A program made the position numbers and the translations under genes. A model generated the notes under the pieces. It did not search any database, had not been told where the DNA came from, and worked only from the letters and a program-made list of their open reading frames with translations. From DATILI01 sp035476635 (lineage in GTDB: Bacteria; Pseudomonadota; Gammaproteobacteria; Burkholderiales; Burkholderiaceae_C), in NCBI GenBank assembly GCA_035476635.1, contig DATILI010000063.1:1-36427 (forward strand): a DNA stretch of 36,427 nucleotides. The letters are read 5' to 3'. Positions 17,284 to 25,570 of the stretch are shown piece after piece; the stretch's first letter is position 1, and each line of letters begins with the position of its first letter.

Positions 17284-20200
17284 ATGGGCAAGGCCGATCT
17301 GCAGCCGCCAGGCCTGTCGCACGATGCGGCGCTGCAGCGGCTTGTGCGCCTGGCCGCGCTAAGTTGCGGCGCCAGCATGGCGGTGCTGGTCGAAATCGAC
17401 GATACCCAAGCTGCCCAGGCCAACGCCGCGCGCACGCGCATCGGCGCAGCGTTCGGGCTGGCCCCGGGCGAGGCCGAAGCGGCCTTGACCCTGGATGGCG
17501 AATGCCTGTCAGGGACCTTGCCATGCACCGTGATGGACGCCCGCGAAGACCCGCGGCTGGCGCTCAGCCCGCTGGTTGCCGGCCCGCTGGGCGTGCGCCT
17601 GTACGCCAGCGCCCCCTTGCTTGCGGCCGATGGCCAGCCGCTGGGCGCCCTGGCGGTGATGGACCCCTTGCCGCGCCTGCTGGACAGCGCCCAGCGCGAA
17701 ATACTGGATACGCTGGCCGCGCAGGCGGCCAGCCAGCTGGAGTTGCGGCGCCTGCGCCTGACCCTGGAGCAGGCCACGACCGAGAGCGAGCGCATGCAGG
17801 CCACGTTGCGCCAGCAGAGCGAAACCTTGCAAATCGCCGGCGAAATCGCGCGCGTGGGCGGCTGGATCGTCGAGTTGCCGTCGCAACGGCTGCTGTGGTC
17901 CACCGAAGTTGCCGCCATCTTCGAACGGCCGGAAGCGGTTTCCCTGTCGCTGGACGAAGCGTTCCTGTTCTATGCCCCGGAGTGGCGCGGGCACGTGGCG
18001 CGGGTGTTCGCCGCCTGCGTGCGCGAAGGCACGCCGTTCGACGAGGAGGTCGAGATCACGACCGGCACCGGCCGCCGGGTCTGGGTCCGGGCGCTGGGCC
18101 AGGCCGTGCGCGACGCGTTGGGGCTGGTCACACGGGTGCAGGGGGCGTTCCAGGACATCTCCGAACGCAAGCGTGGCGAGGCCGCGCTGCGCGAAAGCGA
18201 GCAGCGCTTCAAGCATGTGGCGCGGGCCACGGCCGATGCGATCTGGGACTGGGACCTGGTGCTTGGGTCGGTCTGGTGGAACGAAGGCATGCAAAGCCTG
18301 TTCGGGGTGATTCCGGACACCCAGGCCCGCACCGCCAGCGCCTGGTCCACCCGCCTGCACGCTGACGACAAAGCGCGCGTGGTGCGCGGCCTGCATGCCG
18401 CGATCGACGGCCCAGGCGACACCTGGAGCGACGAATACCGGTTCCTGCGCGGCGACGGCAGATACGCCTATGTGCTGGACCGCGGCTTCGTCATCCGCGC
18501 GGCGGACGGCAAGCCGCTGCGCATGGTCGGCGGCATGACCGACCTGACCGCCAGCAAGCGCGCCGAAGAGGGTGCCTTGCGCGACGCCGAGGCGCGCGCC
18601 GGCATTGTCCGCATCCAGCAGGAGATCGCCGCGCTCGACCTGGACCTGCCTTCGGTGATGACCATCATGGCCGAACGGGCCCGGGACCTGACCCATGCCA
18701 CGGGCGGCTTGATCGAACTGGTGGAAGGCGACGAAATCGTCTGCCGCGCCGCATCCGGCGAGACCGCGCGGCAGATCGGCACCCGCCTGCGCATCGAGGG
18801 CAGCCTGTCGGGCATCGCCATCGCCAGCGACCAGGTGCTGCTGTGCGACGACGCGCAGACCGACTCGCGCGTGGACCGCGCGTTGGCGCTGGCGGTGCGC
18901 GCCCGCTCGGTGATCGCGGCGCCGCTGCGCGCCGGGCCGCAGGTCATCGGCGTACTCAAGGTGCTGTCCAACCAGCCGCACGCATTCACCTTGCGCGACG
19001 TGACCAACCTGCAGATCCTGGTGGAGTCGCTGGGTGCGACCATCCAGCGGCAACGCATCGCGGCGCAGCTGCAGGCCTCGGAGGCGCAGTACCGGATGAT
19101 GTTCGACAACAACCCGCAGCCGATGTGGGTCTTTGAAACAACCGGCTTGCGTTTTCTCGCAGTCAACCGCACGACTGAGGAGCACTACGGCTACAGCGAA
19201 GCGGAATTCCTCTCGATGACGGTGCGTTCGGTGTGGGTCGCGGAGGAGGTGTCGCAGGTGGAGGAACACCTGCGCACGCTGGACGTGGCCGATCGCATGT
19301 TCGGCGTCAAGCGCAAGCACCGGCGCAAGGACGGCTCGGTGATCGACGTGGTGATCGCCGCCGACGCCATCGTCTTCAATGGCCAGCCCGCGCGCCTGGT
19401 GCTGATCAACGACGTGACCGAGCGCCTGCGCGCCGAGCGTGACCTGGCGCGCGTGAGCCGCGCACAGGCGATGCTCAGCGCTTGCAATGAAGCCCTGATC
19501 CGGGCCGACGACGAGCCTGCGCTGCTGCAGGAGATCTGCCGCATCACGGTGGAAATCGGCGGCTACCGCATGGCGCACGTGGGCTATGCACAGATGGACG
19601 AAACCAAGTCCCTGCAGTCGGTCGCCAACGCCGGGGACGGCAGCGCCTATCTGCAGAGCGTGCAACTGAGCTGGGACGAAAGCCAGCCCGGCGGCAAGGG
19701 GCCTTCGGGGCGGGTGATTCGCTCGGGCCGCCCGGTCATCATCGAGGACCTGGCGCAGGAGCCCGCCTTTCAGCCCTGGATCGACCGCGCGACGGCGCAC
19801 GGCTTTCGCGGCCTGGTCTCGCTGCCACTGTGCGACCGCGGCAGCACCTTCGGCGTGCTGGCCCTGCTCGCCTCGGAAGTCGCGCACATCACGGGGCACG
19901 AGGTCAAGCTGCTGGAAGAGCTGGCCAACGACCTGGCGTTCGGCATCTGCAACCTGCGCGCGCAGCAGGAACGCCAGCGCCTGCAGGAGGCCGTGCTCAA
20001 GGTGGCTACCGCGGTCTCGGCACGTACCGGCACCGACTTCTTTGTGCAGCTGGTGCGCAACATGGCGGAGACCCTGGGGGCGCAGTGCGGCATGATTTCG
20101 CGGCTGGTTGCCAACCCCTCGCCGACGGCGCAGACCATCGCGGTGGTTTCCGACGGCGAGGAGCGCAGCAATTTCGAGTATGCGCTGGAGGGCACGCCGG

Positions 20201-22143
20201 GTGCGAACCTGCTGGCCGCCGACAGCTACGTCGTGCCGGAGCGCGTGGCCGAGCAGTTTCCGCGCGCCGCGTTGCTGAGCAAGCTCGGCGTGCAGGCCTG
20301 CGTCGGGCGCCGGCTGGACAGCAGCTCGGGCCAGCCGCTGGGTGTGCTGTCGGTGCTGTTCCGCGAGCCCCTGAAGCAGCCTGAATTCGTCATCTCCACG
20401 CTGCAGATTTTTGCCGCGCGCGCGGCGGCCGAGCTTGAGCGGCAGGAGGCCGATGCGCGCATCCGCGACCAGGCCTCGCTGCTGGACAAGGCGCAGGACG
20501 CAATCCTGGTGCGCAGCATCGACCACCGCATCCTGTACTGGAACAAGAGCGCCGAGCGCCTCTACGGCTGGGCCTCGGATGAAGTGCTGGGCCACTCCGT
20601 GCTGCCGCTGCTGTACCGCGACCTCTCGGCCTTCCTGGCGGCCTGCGCGACGACGGTGAAGCATGGCGAATGGAACGGCGAGATCGTGCAGCACTGCCGC
20701 GACGGCCGCGAGCTGGTGGTGGAAGGGCGCTGGACCCTGGTGCGCAACGAGCACGGCGAGCCGCAGTCGATCCTGGCGATCAATACCGACATCAGCCAGC
20801 GCAAGGCCAACGAGCTGCAGATCCAGAAGCTGGCTTTCTTCGACCCGCTGACCACTCTGCCCAACCGCATGCTGCTGATGGACCGGCTGCAGCATGCGCT
20901 GATGGCCAGCGCGCGCAGCGGGCGCGGCGGTGCGCTTCTGTTCATCGACCTGGACAACTTCAAGACGCTCAACGACACCCTGGGCCACGACAAGGGCGAC
21001 CTGCTGCTGCAGCAGGTGGCGCAGCGCCTGACCGCCTGCGTGCGCGAGGCTGACACCGTGGCGCGGCTGGGCGGCGACGAATTCGTGGTGATGCTCGAGG
21101 AATTGAGCGAGAGCGAGCGCGAGGTGGCGGTGCAGGCGCGCGTGGTCGGCGAAAAGATCCTGGCGGCGCTCAGCATGCCCTATGTGCTCGCGGGCTACGA
21201 GCACCAGAGCACCTCCAGCATCGGCGTGGCGCCGTTCAGCGAACAGCACCAGAGCGTGGGCGAGTTGCTCAAGCAGGCCGACCTGGCGATGTACCAATCC
21301 AAGTCGGCGGGGCGCAATACGCTGCGCTTCTTCGATCCGGGCATGCAGGCCGTGGTGTCGGCGCGCGCCGCGCTCGAAGTCGATCTACGCCAGGCGCTGG
21401 CGCAGGATGAGTTCCTGCTCTATTACCAGCCCCAGTTCAACGAGCCGGGCCGCGTCACCGGCGTGGAGGCGCTGGTGCGCTGGAAGCATCCGCAGCGCGG
21501 CATGGTCTCGCCGGCCGAATTCATTCCGCTGGCCGAGGAAACCGGCCTGATCATGCCGCTGGGCCGCTGGGTGCTGGAGACCGCCTGCACCCTGTTGGCG
21601 ACCTGGCATGCGCGCGCCGCAACCGCGGCGCTGACCTTGGCGGTGAACGTAAGCCCGCGCCAGTTCCGCCACCCCGACTTCGTGGACCAGGTGGTGTCGG
21701 TGCTGCACAGCACCGGCGCCAACCCGCTGAACCTGAAGCTGGAGCTCACGGAAAGCCTGCTGGTGGACGACATGGAAGTCACCATCGCCAAGATGTCCGC
21801 GCTGAAGGCGCTGGGCGTGGGCTTTGCGCTCGACGATTTCGGCACCGGCTATTCCTCCTTGTCCTACCTCAAGCGCCTGCCGCTGGACCAGCTCAAGATC
21901 GACCAGTCGTTCGTGCACGATGTGCTCAGCGACCCCAACGACGCGGTGATCGCACGCACCATCATCGCGCTCGGCCAGAGCCTGGGCCTGGACGTGATTG
22001 CCGAAGGCGTCGAGACCGAAGCCCAGCGCGCCTTCCTGGCGCGCCATGGCTGCAATGCCTACCAGGGCTATCTGTTCAGCCGGCCGATGCCCGAAAGCGC
22101 ACTGCTGGCGTATCTGCAGGAAACCCAGGGCAGCCTCGCGTAG
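17284..22143 (+). CDS. Giant multi-GAF/PAS GGDEF-EAL c-di-GMP protein
   Basis: A 1619-residue protein without membrane segments. Approximate order: GAF (15-150), PAS (183-295), PAS (308-428), GAF (440-590), PAS (602-718), GAF (729-890), GAF (898-1053), PAS (1065-1172), GGDEF (1187-1350), EAL (1370-1610). The cyclase motif is intact (GGDEF at 1263-1267) with an inhibitory-site RxxD (Arg1254, Asp1257). The EAL domain is also intact: EAL at 1395-1397, ELTES, LDDFGTGYSS, LKIDQSF and IAEGVET. It could therefore both make and degrade c-di-GMP, switched by up to eight sensory modules. The start is uncertain among GTG 17278, TTG 17281 and ATG 17284, all following a G-rich stretch. It ends 4 nt from the convergent thioesterase gene. 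Confidence 0.9.
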   Translation: MGKADLQPPGLSHDAALQRLVRLAALSCGASMAVLVEIDDTQAAQANAARTRIGAAFGLAPGEAEAALTLDGECLSGTLPCTVMDAREDPRLALSPLVAGPLGVRLYASAPLLAADGQPLGALAVMDPLPRLLDSAQREILDTLAAQAASQLELRRLRLTLEQATTESERMQATLRQQSETLQIAGEIARVGGWIVELPSQRLLWSTEVAAIFERPEAVSLSLDEAFLFYAPEWRGHVARVFAACVREGTPFDEEVEITTGTGRRVWVRALGQAVRDALGLVTRVQGAFQDISERKRGEAALRESEQRFKHVARATADAIWDWDLVLGSVWWNEGMQSLFGVIPDTQARTASAWSTRLHADDKARVVRGLHAAIDGPGDTWSDEYRFLRGDGRYAYVLDRGFVIRAADGKPLRMVGGMTDLTASKRAEEGALRDAEARAGIVRIQQEIAALDLDLPSVMTIMAERARDLTHATGGLIELVEGDEIVCRAASGETARQIGTRLRIEGSLSGIAIASDQVLLCDDAQTDSRVDRALALAVRARSVIAAPLRAGPQVIGVLKVLSNQPHAFTLRDVTNLQILVESLGATIQRQRIAAQLQASEAQYRMMFDNNPQPMWVFETTGLRFLAVNRTTEEHYGYSEAEFLSMTVRSVWVAEEVSQVEEHLRTLDVADRMFGVKRKHRRKDGSVIDVVIAADAIVFNGQPARLVLINDVTERLRAERDLARVSRAQAMLSACNEALIRADDEPALLQEICRITVEIGGYRMAHVGYAQMDETKSLQSVANAGDGSAYLQSVQLSWDESQPGGKGPSGRVIRSGRPVIIEDLAQEPAFQPWIDRATAHGFRGLVSLPLCDRGSTFGVLALLASEVAHITGHEVKLLEELANDLAFGICNLRAQQERQRLQEAVLKVATAVSARTGTDFFVQLVRNMAETLGAQCGMISRLVANPSPTAQTIAVVSDGEERSNFEYALEGTPGANLLAADSYVVPERVAEQFPRAALLSKLGVQACVGRRLDSSSGQPLGVLSVLFREPLKQPEFVISTLQIFAARAAAELERQEADARIRDQASLLDKAQDAILVRSIDHRILYWNKSAERLYGWASDEVLGHSVLPLLYRDLSAFLAACATTVKHGEWNGEIVQHCRDGRELVVEGRWTLVRNEHGEPQSILAINTDISQRKANELQIQKLAFFDPLTTLPNRMLLMDRLQHALMASARSGRGGALLFIDLDNFKTLNDTLGHDKGDLLLQQVAQRLTACVREADTVARLGGDEFVVMLEELSESEREVAVQARVVGEKILAALSMPYVLAGYEHQSTSSIGVAPFSEQHQSVGELLKQADLAMYQSKSAGRNTLRFFDPGMQAVVSARAALEVDLRQALAQDEFLLYYQPQFNEPGRVTGVEALVRWKHPQRGMVSPAEFIPLAEETGLIMPLGRWVLETACTLLATWHARAATAALTLAVNVSPRQFRHPDFVDQVVSVLHSTGANPLNLKLELTESLLVDDMEVTIAKMSALKALGVGFALDDFGTGYSSLSYLKRLPLDQLKIDQSFVHDVLSDPNDAVIARTIIALGQSLGLDVIAEGVETEAQRAFLARHGCNAYQGYLFSRPMPESALLAYLQETQGSLA

Positions 22144-22147
22144 CGCC

Positions 22148-22606
22148 TCAACTGGCGGTTGCCTTGGCCACCTCCACATTGCGCGCGGTGGCCAGCAAGG
22201 TGGCGCACAGGCGTTCTTCGCCGGCAACGCTGACGGCGTAGACATCGGCCGCGCAAACGGTCAGGAGCCTTCCGGCATCGACCACCCGGCCGCGCGCCCG
22301 CAGCCGTGCGCCGCGGGCCGGCGCCAGCAGCTTGAGCGTGGTGTCAACGGTGGCATTGACCCAGCCGGCGGGCAGCAGGCTGCCAGCTGCCGACACGGCG
22401 GCAAAGTCCGCAATCGCGAACACCGGCGTGGCCTGCAACTGGCCGGGCCGGAACGTGAAGGCCTCAGCCACCGGAATCTCGAGCTCCACCGCACCACGCG
22501 CCAGTTTCGTGAAGCGCAGTCCCAGGGTCTGCGCCATGGGCATGGCCAGTACGTGTTGCTGCAGGTTTTGCAGGGCGGCCTGTTCGGTCGAATCGCTTGC
22601 GTTCAT
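22148..22606 (-). CDS. Hotdog-fold thioesterase-like protein (PaaI-type)
   Basis: This 152-residue protein shows the hotdog pattern: a strand LGLRFTKLARGAVELEIPV, then a loop and central helix region FRPGQLQATPVFAIADFAAVSAAGSLL, and further strands through TTLKLLAPARGARLRARGRVVDAG. PaaI-type members hydrolyse acyl-CoA thioesters, using a catalytic Asp/Glu in or near the central helix; Asp in FAIADFAA is a candidate. The start overlaps the stop of the upstream MerR gene (ATGA) and has AAAGGA upstream, so the two are co-translated. The MerR protein probably regulates it. The acyl substrate is unknown. Confidence 0.75.
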   Translation of the reverse strand: MNASDSTEQAALQNLQQHVLAMPMAQTLGLRFTKLARGAVELEIPVAEAFTFRPGQLQATPVFAIADFAAVSAAGSLLPAGWVNATVDTTLKLLAPARGARLRARGRVVDAGRLLTVCAADVYAVSVAGEERLCATLLATARNVEVAKATAS

Positions 22607-23043
22607 ATCGAGTCCTTTCGTGCTGGGTGGGTGGCGGGCCGCACGCGCGGCCACTGTGGTTTGCTTCGGGCCAGCCGCCGTTGCTGCTGCTGCAGCTTTT
22701 CCTGTGCCTTGAGCCAGGCGATATGCGAGACCACATCGCGCCGCTGGTCTTGCAGGCCGGCAATCTGCAGGTCGATTTCGGCGACGCGCTCCTGCATGGC
22801 CAGGACCATCTCGTCGAAAGTCAATTGGCCCGCACGGTAGGCCGGCAGGCGCTGGCCGATGGCCTTGAGCGAAAACCCGATCTTGCGCGACATGGCGATG
22901 AAGACCACTTCGCGCCGCATGGATTCGGGATAGTCGCGGTAGCCGCTGAGCCGCCGCGCCGGGTTGATCAATCCCAGCCGCTCGTAGTGGCGCAGCGCGT
23001 GTACCGAGACACCGGTGCGTTGGGCCAATTCGGAGATCTGCAT
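22603..23043 (-). CDS. MerR-family transcriptional regulator
   Basis: The 146-residue protein has the MerR DNA-binding domain at its very N-terminus (MQISELAQRTGVSVHALRHY, ERLGL, then GYRDYPES), followed by a dimerisation coiled coil (about residues 75-130) and a basic C-terminal tail. There are no metal-binding Cys residues, so the effector is probably organic or redox-related. It is coupled through an ATGA overlap to a hotdog thioesterase gene. The dyad at 23061-23083, 18 bp before its start, is a likely operator for autoregulation. The ribosome-binding site before ATG 23043 is weak. Confidence 0.88.
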   Translation of the reverse strand: MQISELAQRTGVSVHALRHYERLGLINPARRLSGYRDYPESMRREVVFIAMSRKIGFSLKAIGQRLPAYRAGQLTFDEMVLAMQERVAEIDLQIAGLQDQRRDVVSHIAWLKAQEKLQQQQRRLARSKPQWPRVRPATHPARKDSI

Positions 23044-23060
23044 GGTGGCCCAAGCCTAGC

Positions 23061-23083
23061 AAGCTTCGCGCTGCACGAAGGTT
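23061..23083. promoter_or_regulatory. MerR-like operator dyad upstream of the MerR-thioesterase operon
   Basis: AAGCTTCG (23061-23068), CGCTGCA, CGAAGGTT (23076-23083) form a 23-bp dyad with seven of eight arm pairs matching. Size and position, next to the start of a MerR gene, fit MerR-family operators. A clear -35 on the minus strand is lacking. Confidence 0.4.
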
Positions 23084-23232
23084 GCGCGGGCGACTCACCG
23101 CCCCAAAAAAGGTCGGCATTGCGGGCCATGTCCTACAAGCTGCGGGGCATGTGTCCGGCGCGCTGCGCAAAACCCGCGAAGTAAGGTTTGCGTGAGCCTG
23201 TTTCAGGCTTCCAACCGACAAAGGAAATCGAC

Positions 23233-23676
23233 ATGAACAAGCCTATTGCAAAACTTTCCGCACTGCTTGCGGGCCTGCTGATGACAGCAGGCATGGCCTC
23301 AGCACAACTTGCCACACCGGTCCCGACGGCGGCTGGTGAAGCCAGCACGATGGGCGCGCAGGGGCAGCCCAATGCAGCTGAGAAGACGGACAAATCGACC
23401 TCGCGCGCAGATGTGCGCGCCGAGGCGGCCGCCCAGGCCAAGACTGCCGCGAACTCGGCACTTCCCAAGGGCGAAGCCAGCACCACCGGCCCCAAGGGTC
23501 AACCCAACATGGCACCTGCGGGAACCGCGCCCGAGAGCAAGATCACGACGCGCGCTGAACGCAAGGCCGACCGTGCGATGCACAAGGCCACGAAGAACGC
23601 GGATCCGGTGGACTACACCAGCATGGCCAAGCGGCCAGACCCGACGTTCAAGGGCAGTTCAGGCACACCCAACTGA
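23233..23676 (+). CDS. Hypothetical small exported protein with internal repeat
   Basis: A 147-residue protein starting at an ATG after AAGGAAA, with a signal peptide (cleavage after MASA, near residue 25). The mature part is low in hydrophobic residues. It carries a repeated motif, GEASTMGAQGQPN and GEASTTGPKGQPN, separated by an Ala/Lys-rich helix-forming segment. A basic, Lys/Arg-rich region (TTRAERKADRAMHKATKNAD) and a Pro-rich end follow. It looks like an intrinsically disordered periplasmic protein. No family is recognised; some resemblance to small Burkholderiales DUF4148-type exported proteins is in composition only. Confidence 0.65.
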   Translation: MNKPIAKLSALLAGLLMTAGMASAQLATPVPTAAGEASTMGAQGQPNAAEKTDKSTSRADVRAEAAAQAKTAANSALPKGEASTTGPKGQPNMAPAGTAPESKITTRAERKADRAMHKATKNADPVDYTSMAKRPDPTFKGSSGTPN

Positions 23677-23702
23677 CTGGTCAACGGACCTGGAAAACAG
23701 GC

Positions 23703-23960
23703 CTAGCGGGCGTCCGGCAATTCGATCTTGACCTCGAGCACTTCCAGGTTGTCCTGGCGCTCCAGGTTGACCTTGATGTCGTCGGGATTGATCGAAACAT
23801 ACTTCGAGATCACCGCCACCAGGTCGCGCTGCAGCGCCGCCAGATAGTCAGGCTGGGCGTTGCGGCCGACCCGTTCGTGCGCGAGGATGATCTGCAGCCG
23901 CTCCTTGGCAACGCTGGCGGTCCTCTTCTTTTCGCCGAGCAAAAAAGACAACAACGACAT
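23703..23960 (-). CDS. minE: Cell-division topological specificity factor MinE
   Basis: The 85-residue protein is the usual MinE length. Its N-terminus (MSLLSFLLGEKKRTASVAKERLQIIL) is the membrane-targeting and MinD-binding segment, and the C-terminal half (DYLAALQRDLVAVISKYVSINPDDIKVNL) is the dimerisation domain. MinE stimulates MinD ATP hydrolysis and drives pole-to-pole oscillation that keeps the division ring at mid-cell. It is last in the leftward minC-minD-minE operon, 3 nt after minD. The gap to the convergent exported-protein gene (23677-23702) is too short for a clear terminator. Confidence 0.96.
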   Translation of the reverse strand: MSLLSFLLGEKKRTASVAKERLQIILAHERVGRNAQPDYLAALQRDLVAVISKYVSINPDDIKVNLERQDNLEVLEVKIELPDAR

Positions 23961-23963
23961 GTC

Positions 23964-24779
23964 TTACTTGCCTCCGAACATGCGTTTGAAGAAGTTGGGC
24001 TTCTGCGCATCGGTGAAGCGCAGCGGCTTGTCTTCCCCGTGAAAGCGTGCCACGACATCGTGGTAGGCCTCGGACACTTCGGTGCCCTTCATGTGCACCG
24101 CCGGCAGACCCTGGTTCGATGCCTGCAGCACCGACTCCGACTCCGGGATCACACCGATCAGCGGAATGCGCAGGATGTCCTGTATGTCTTCCAGCGACAG
24201 CATCTGCCCTTCGACCACGCGGCTGGGGTTGTAGCGGGTGATGAGCAAGTGTTCCTTGATGGGCTCGCGGCCTTCGATGGCGCGCTTGGTCTTGGAACTG
24301 AGCATGCCCAGGATGCGGTCGGAGTCGCGCACCGAAGAAACTTCCGGATTGGTCACCACCAGCGCTTCGTCGGCAAAGTGCATGGCCATCAGCGCACCGG
24401 TTTCGATGCCGGCGGGCGAGTCGCAGACGATGTAGTCAAAGCCCATGTCGGTGAGGTCGCCGAGCACGCGCTCGACGCCGTCCTTGGTCAGGGCTTCCTT
24501 GTCGCGGGTCTGCGAGGCGGCCAGCACGTAGAGCTGCTCGCATTGCTTGTCCTTGATCAGCGCCTGGTTGAGGTTGGCTTCCTTCTGGATGACGTTGACG
24601 AAGTCGTACACGACCCGGCGTTCGCAACCCATGATCAGGTCAAGGTTGCGCAGGCCCACGTCGAAGTCGATCACCACCGTTTTCTTGCCGCGCAAGGCCA
24701 GGCCGGTGGCAAAGCTGGCGCTGGTCGTGGTCTTGCCCACGCCGCCCTTGCCTGAGGTCACAACAACGATTTTGGACAT
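23964..24779 (-). CDS. minD: Septum site-determining ATPase MinD
   Basis: A 271-residue P-loop ATPase of the ParA/MinD family with the deviant Walker A motif SGKGGVGKTT (signature Lys11, Lys16), switch I region FDVGLRNLD, Walker B-like YIVCDSPAGIE, and a C-terminal amphipathic helix (FFKRMFGGK) that binds membrane in the ATP form. MinD recruits MinC to the poles and is displaced by MinE. It sits between minC (38 nt upstream) and minE (3 nt downstream). No odd features are visible. Confidence 0.97.
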   Translation of the reverse strand: MSKIVVVTSGKGGVGKTTTSASFATGLALRGKKTVVIDFDVGLRNLDLIMGCERRVVYDFVNVIQKEANLNQALIKDKQCEQLYVLAASQTRDKEALTKDGVERVLGDLTDMGFDYIVCDSPAGIETGALMAMHFADEALVVTNPEVSSVRDSDRILGMLSSKTKRAIEGREPIKEHLLITRYNPSRVVEGQMLSLEDIQDILRIPLIGVIPESESVLQASNQGLPAVHMKGTEVSEAYHDVVARFHGEDKPLRFTDAQKPNFFKRMFGGK

Positions 24780-24817
24780 GGGTTGAATGCTTTCAATTTC
24801 AAAAAATTACGGTGGGT

Positions 24818-25570
24818 TCAAGTCTTAAGCAAGTCCATGACCAGCTTTTCGCCGACCAGCCGGATTTGCGCGGGCTGAGCCCAGATGTTCTTGGGCAGCG
24901 GTGTCTCGCTGGTTCGATAGGTGCCGGCGATCGAGATCAACTCGGCCTCCAGGCAAAGGCTGAAGATGCGGGCTTCGGTGTTGCCACGCGCCCCCGCAAT
25001 CGCCTTGCCGCGCAGCGGCGCATAAACATGGATGTGGCCATCGGCAATCACCTCGGCACCGACATTCACCATGGACAGCACCACGAGATCCCGGCCCTTG
25101 GCATAGACCTGCTGGCCCGAGCGCAAGGGCTTGTCGATGACCAGCGCGCCGGGCCCGGCCACCGGTACCTCGCGAATCACTTCGTGCACGATTTCCTGCA
25201 CCACGGTTTCAACCACCGGTTTGGTGCTTGCGCGTGCAATCGCATCGGGCGCTGCCGTGAGCCCTGCCGCCACAGCGGCCTCCATCTGCAAGGCGCTGCC
25301 GCCCTTGACCGCGATCGGCGCCATGCGGTAGCGCCGCAGCAGCGCCAGCAGCGCGGCAAAGTCGACCGCCGTTTCCGCGCCCGGCAGCGCAGCAAGATCG
25401 ATGACCACGGGATCGTGGTCGAAAAAATTCGGCGCCTCGCCAAACTGGCGTTCCAGATCCTGCGACAAGGCAGGGAGATCGCCGGATTTCAGCAGCAACG
25501 CGACCAGGGGCAGGTTCGCGCTCTTGATCTCATACGTGGCGGGGGCGCTTCCGGCGAGGGCAACGGTCAT
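24818..25570 (-). CDS. minC: Septum site-determining protein MinC
   Basis: A 250-residue FtsZ-assembly inhibitor. The N-terminal domain (about residues 10-115) binds FtsZ. The C-terminal beta-helix domain (about 140-245) is recognisable by PLRSGQQVYAKGRDLVVLSMVNVGAEVIADGHIHVYAPLRGKAIAGARGN, which binds MinD. A flexible Ala/Val-rich linker connects them. It is the first gene of the leftward min operon. The ATG at 25570 is preceded by about 40 nt of almost pure pyrimidine on the coding strand, with no ribosome-binding site, which is unusual; no better start is in frame nearby. Confidence 0.93.
   Translation of the reverse strand: MTVALAGSAPATYEIKSANLPLVALLLKSGDLPALSQDLERQFGEAPNFFDHDPVVIDLAALPGAETAVDFAALLALLRRYRMAPIAVKGGSALQMEAAVAAGLTAAPDAIARASTKPVVETVVQEIVHEVIREVPVAGPGALVIDKPLRSGQQVYAKGRDLVVLSMVNVGAEVIADGHIHVYAPLRGKAIAGARGNTEARIFSLCLEAELISIAGTYRTSETPLPKNIWAQPAQIRLVGEKLVMDLLKT

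Noticed and set aside
17509..21297. Very long open frame (over 1200 codons) on the minus strand
   Set aside because: It is antisense to the GGDEF-EAL gene, whose domains are unmistakable. Open antisense frames are expected in GC-rich DNA, and its translation is a low-complexity mix without motifs.
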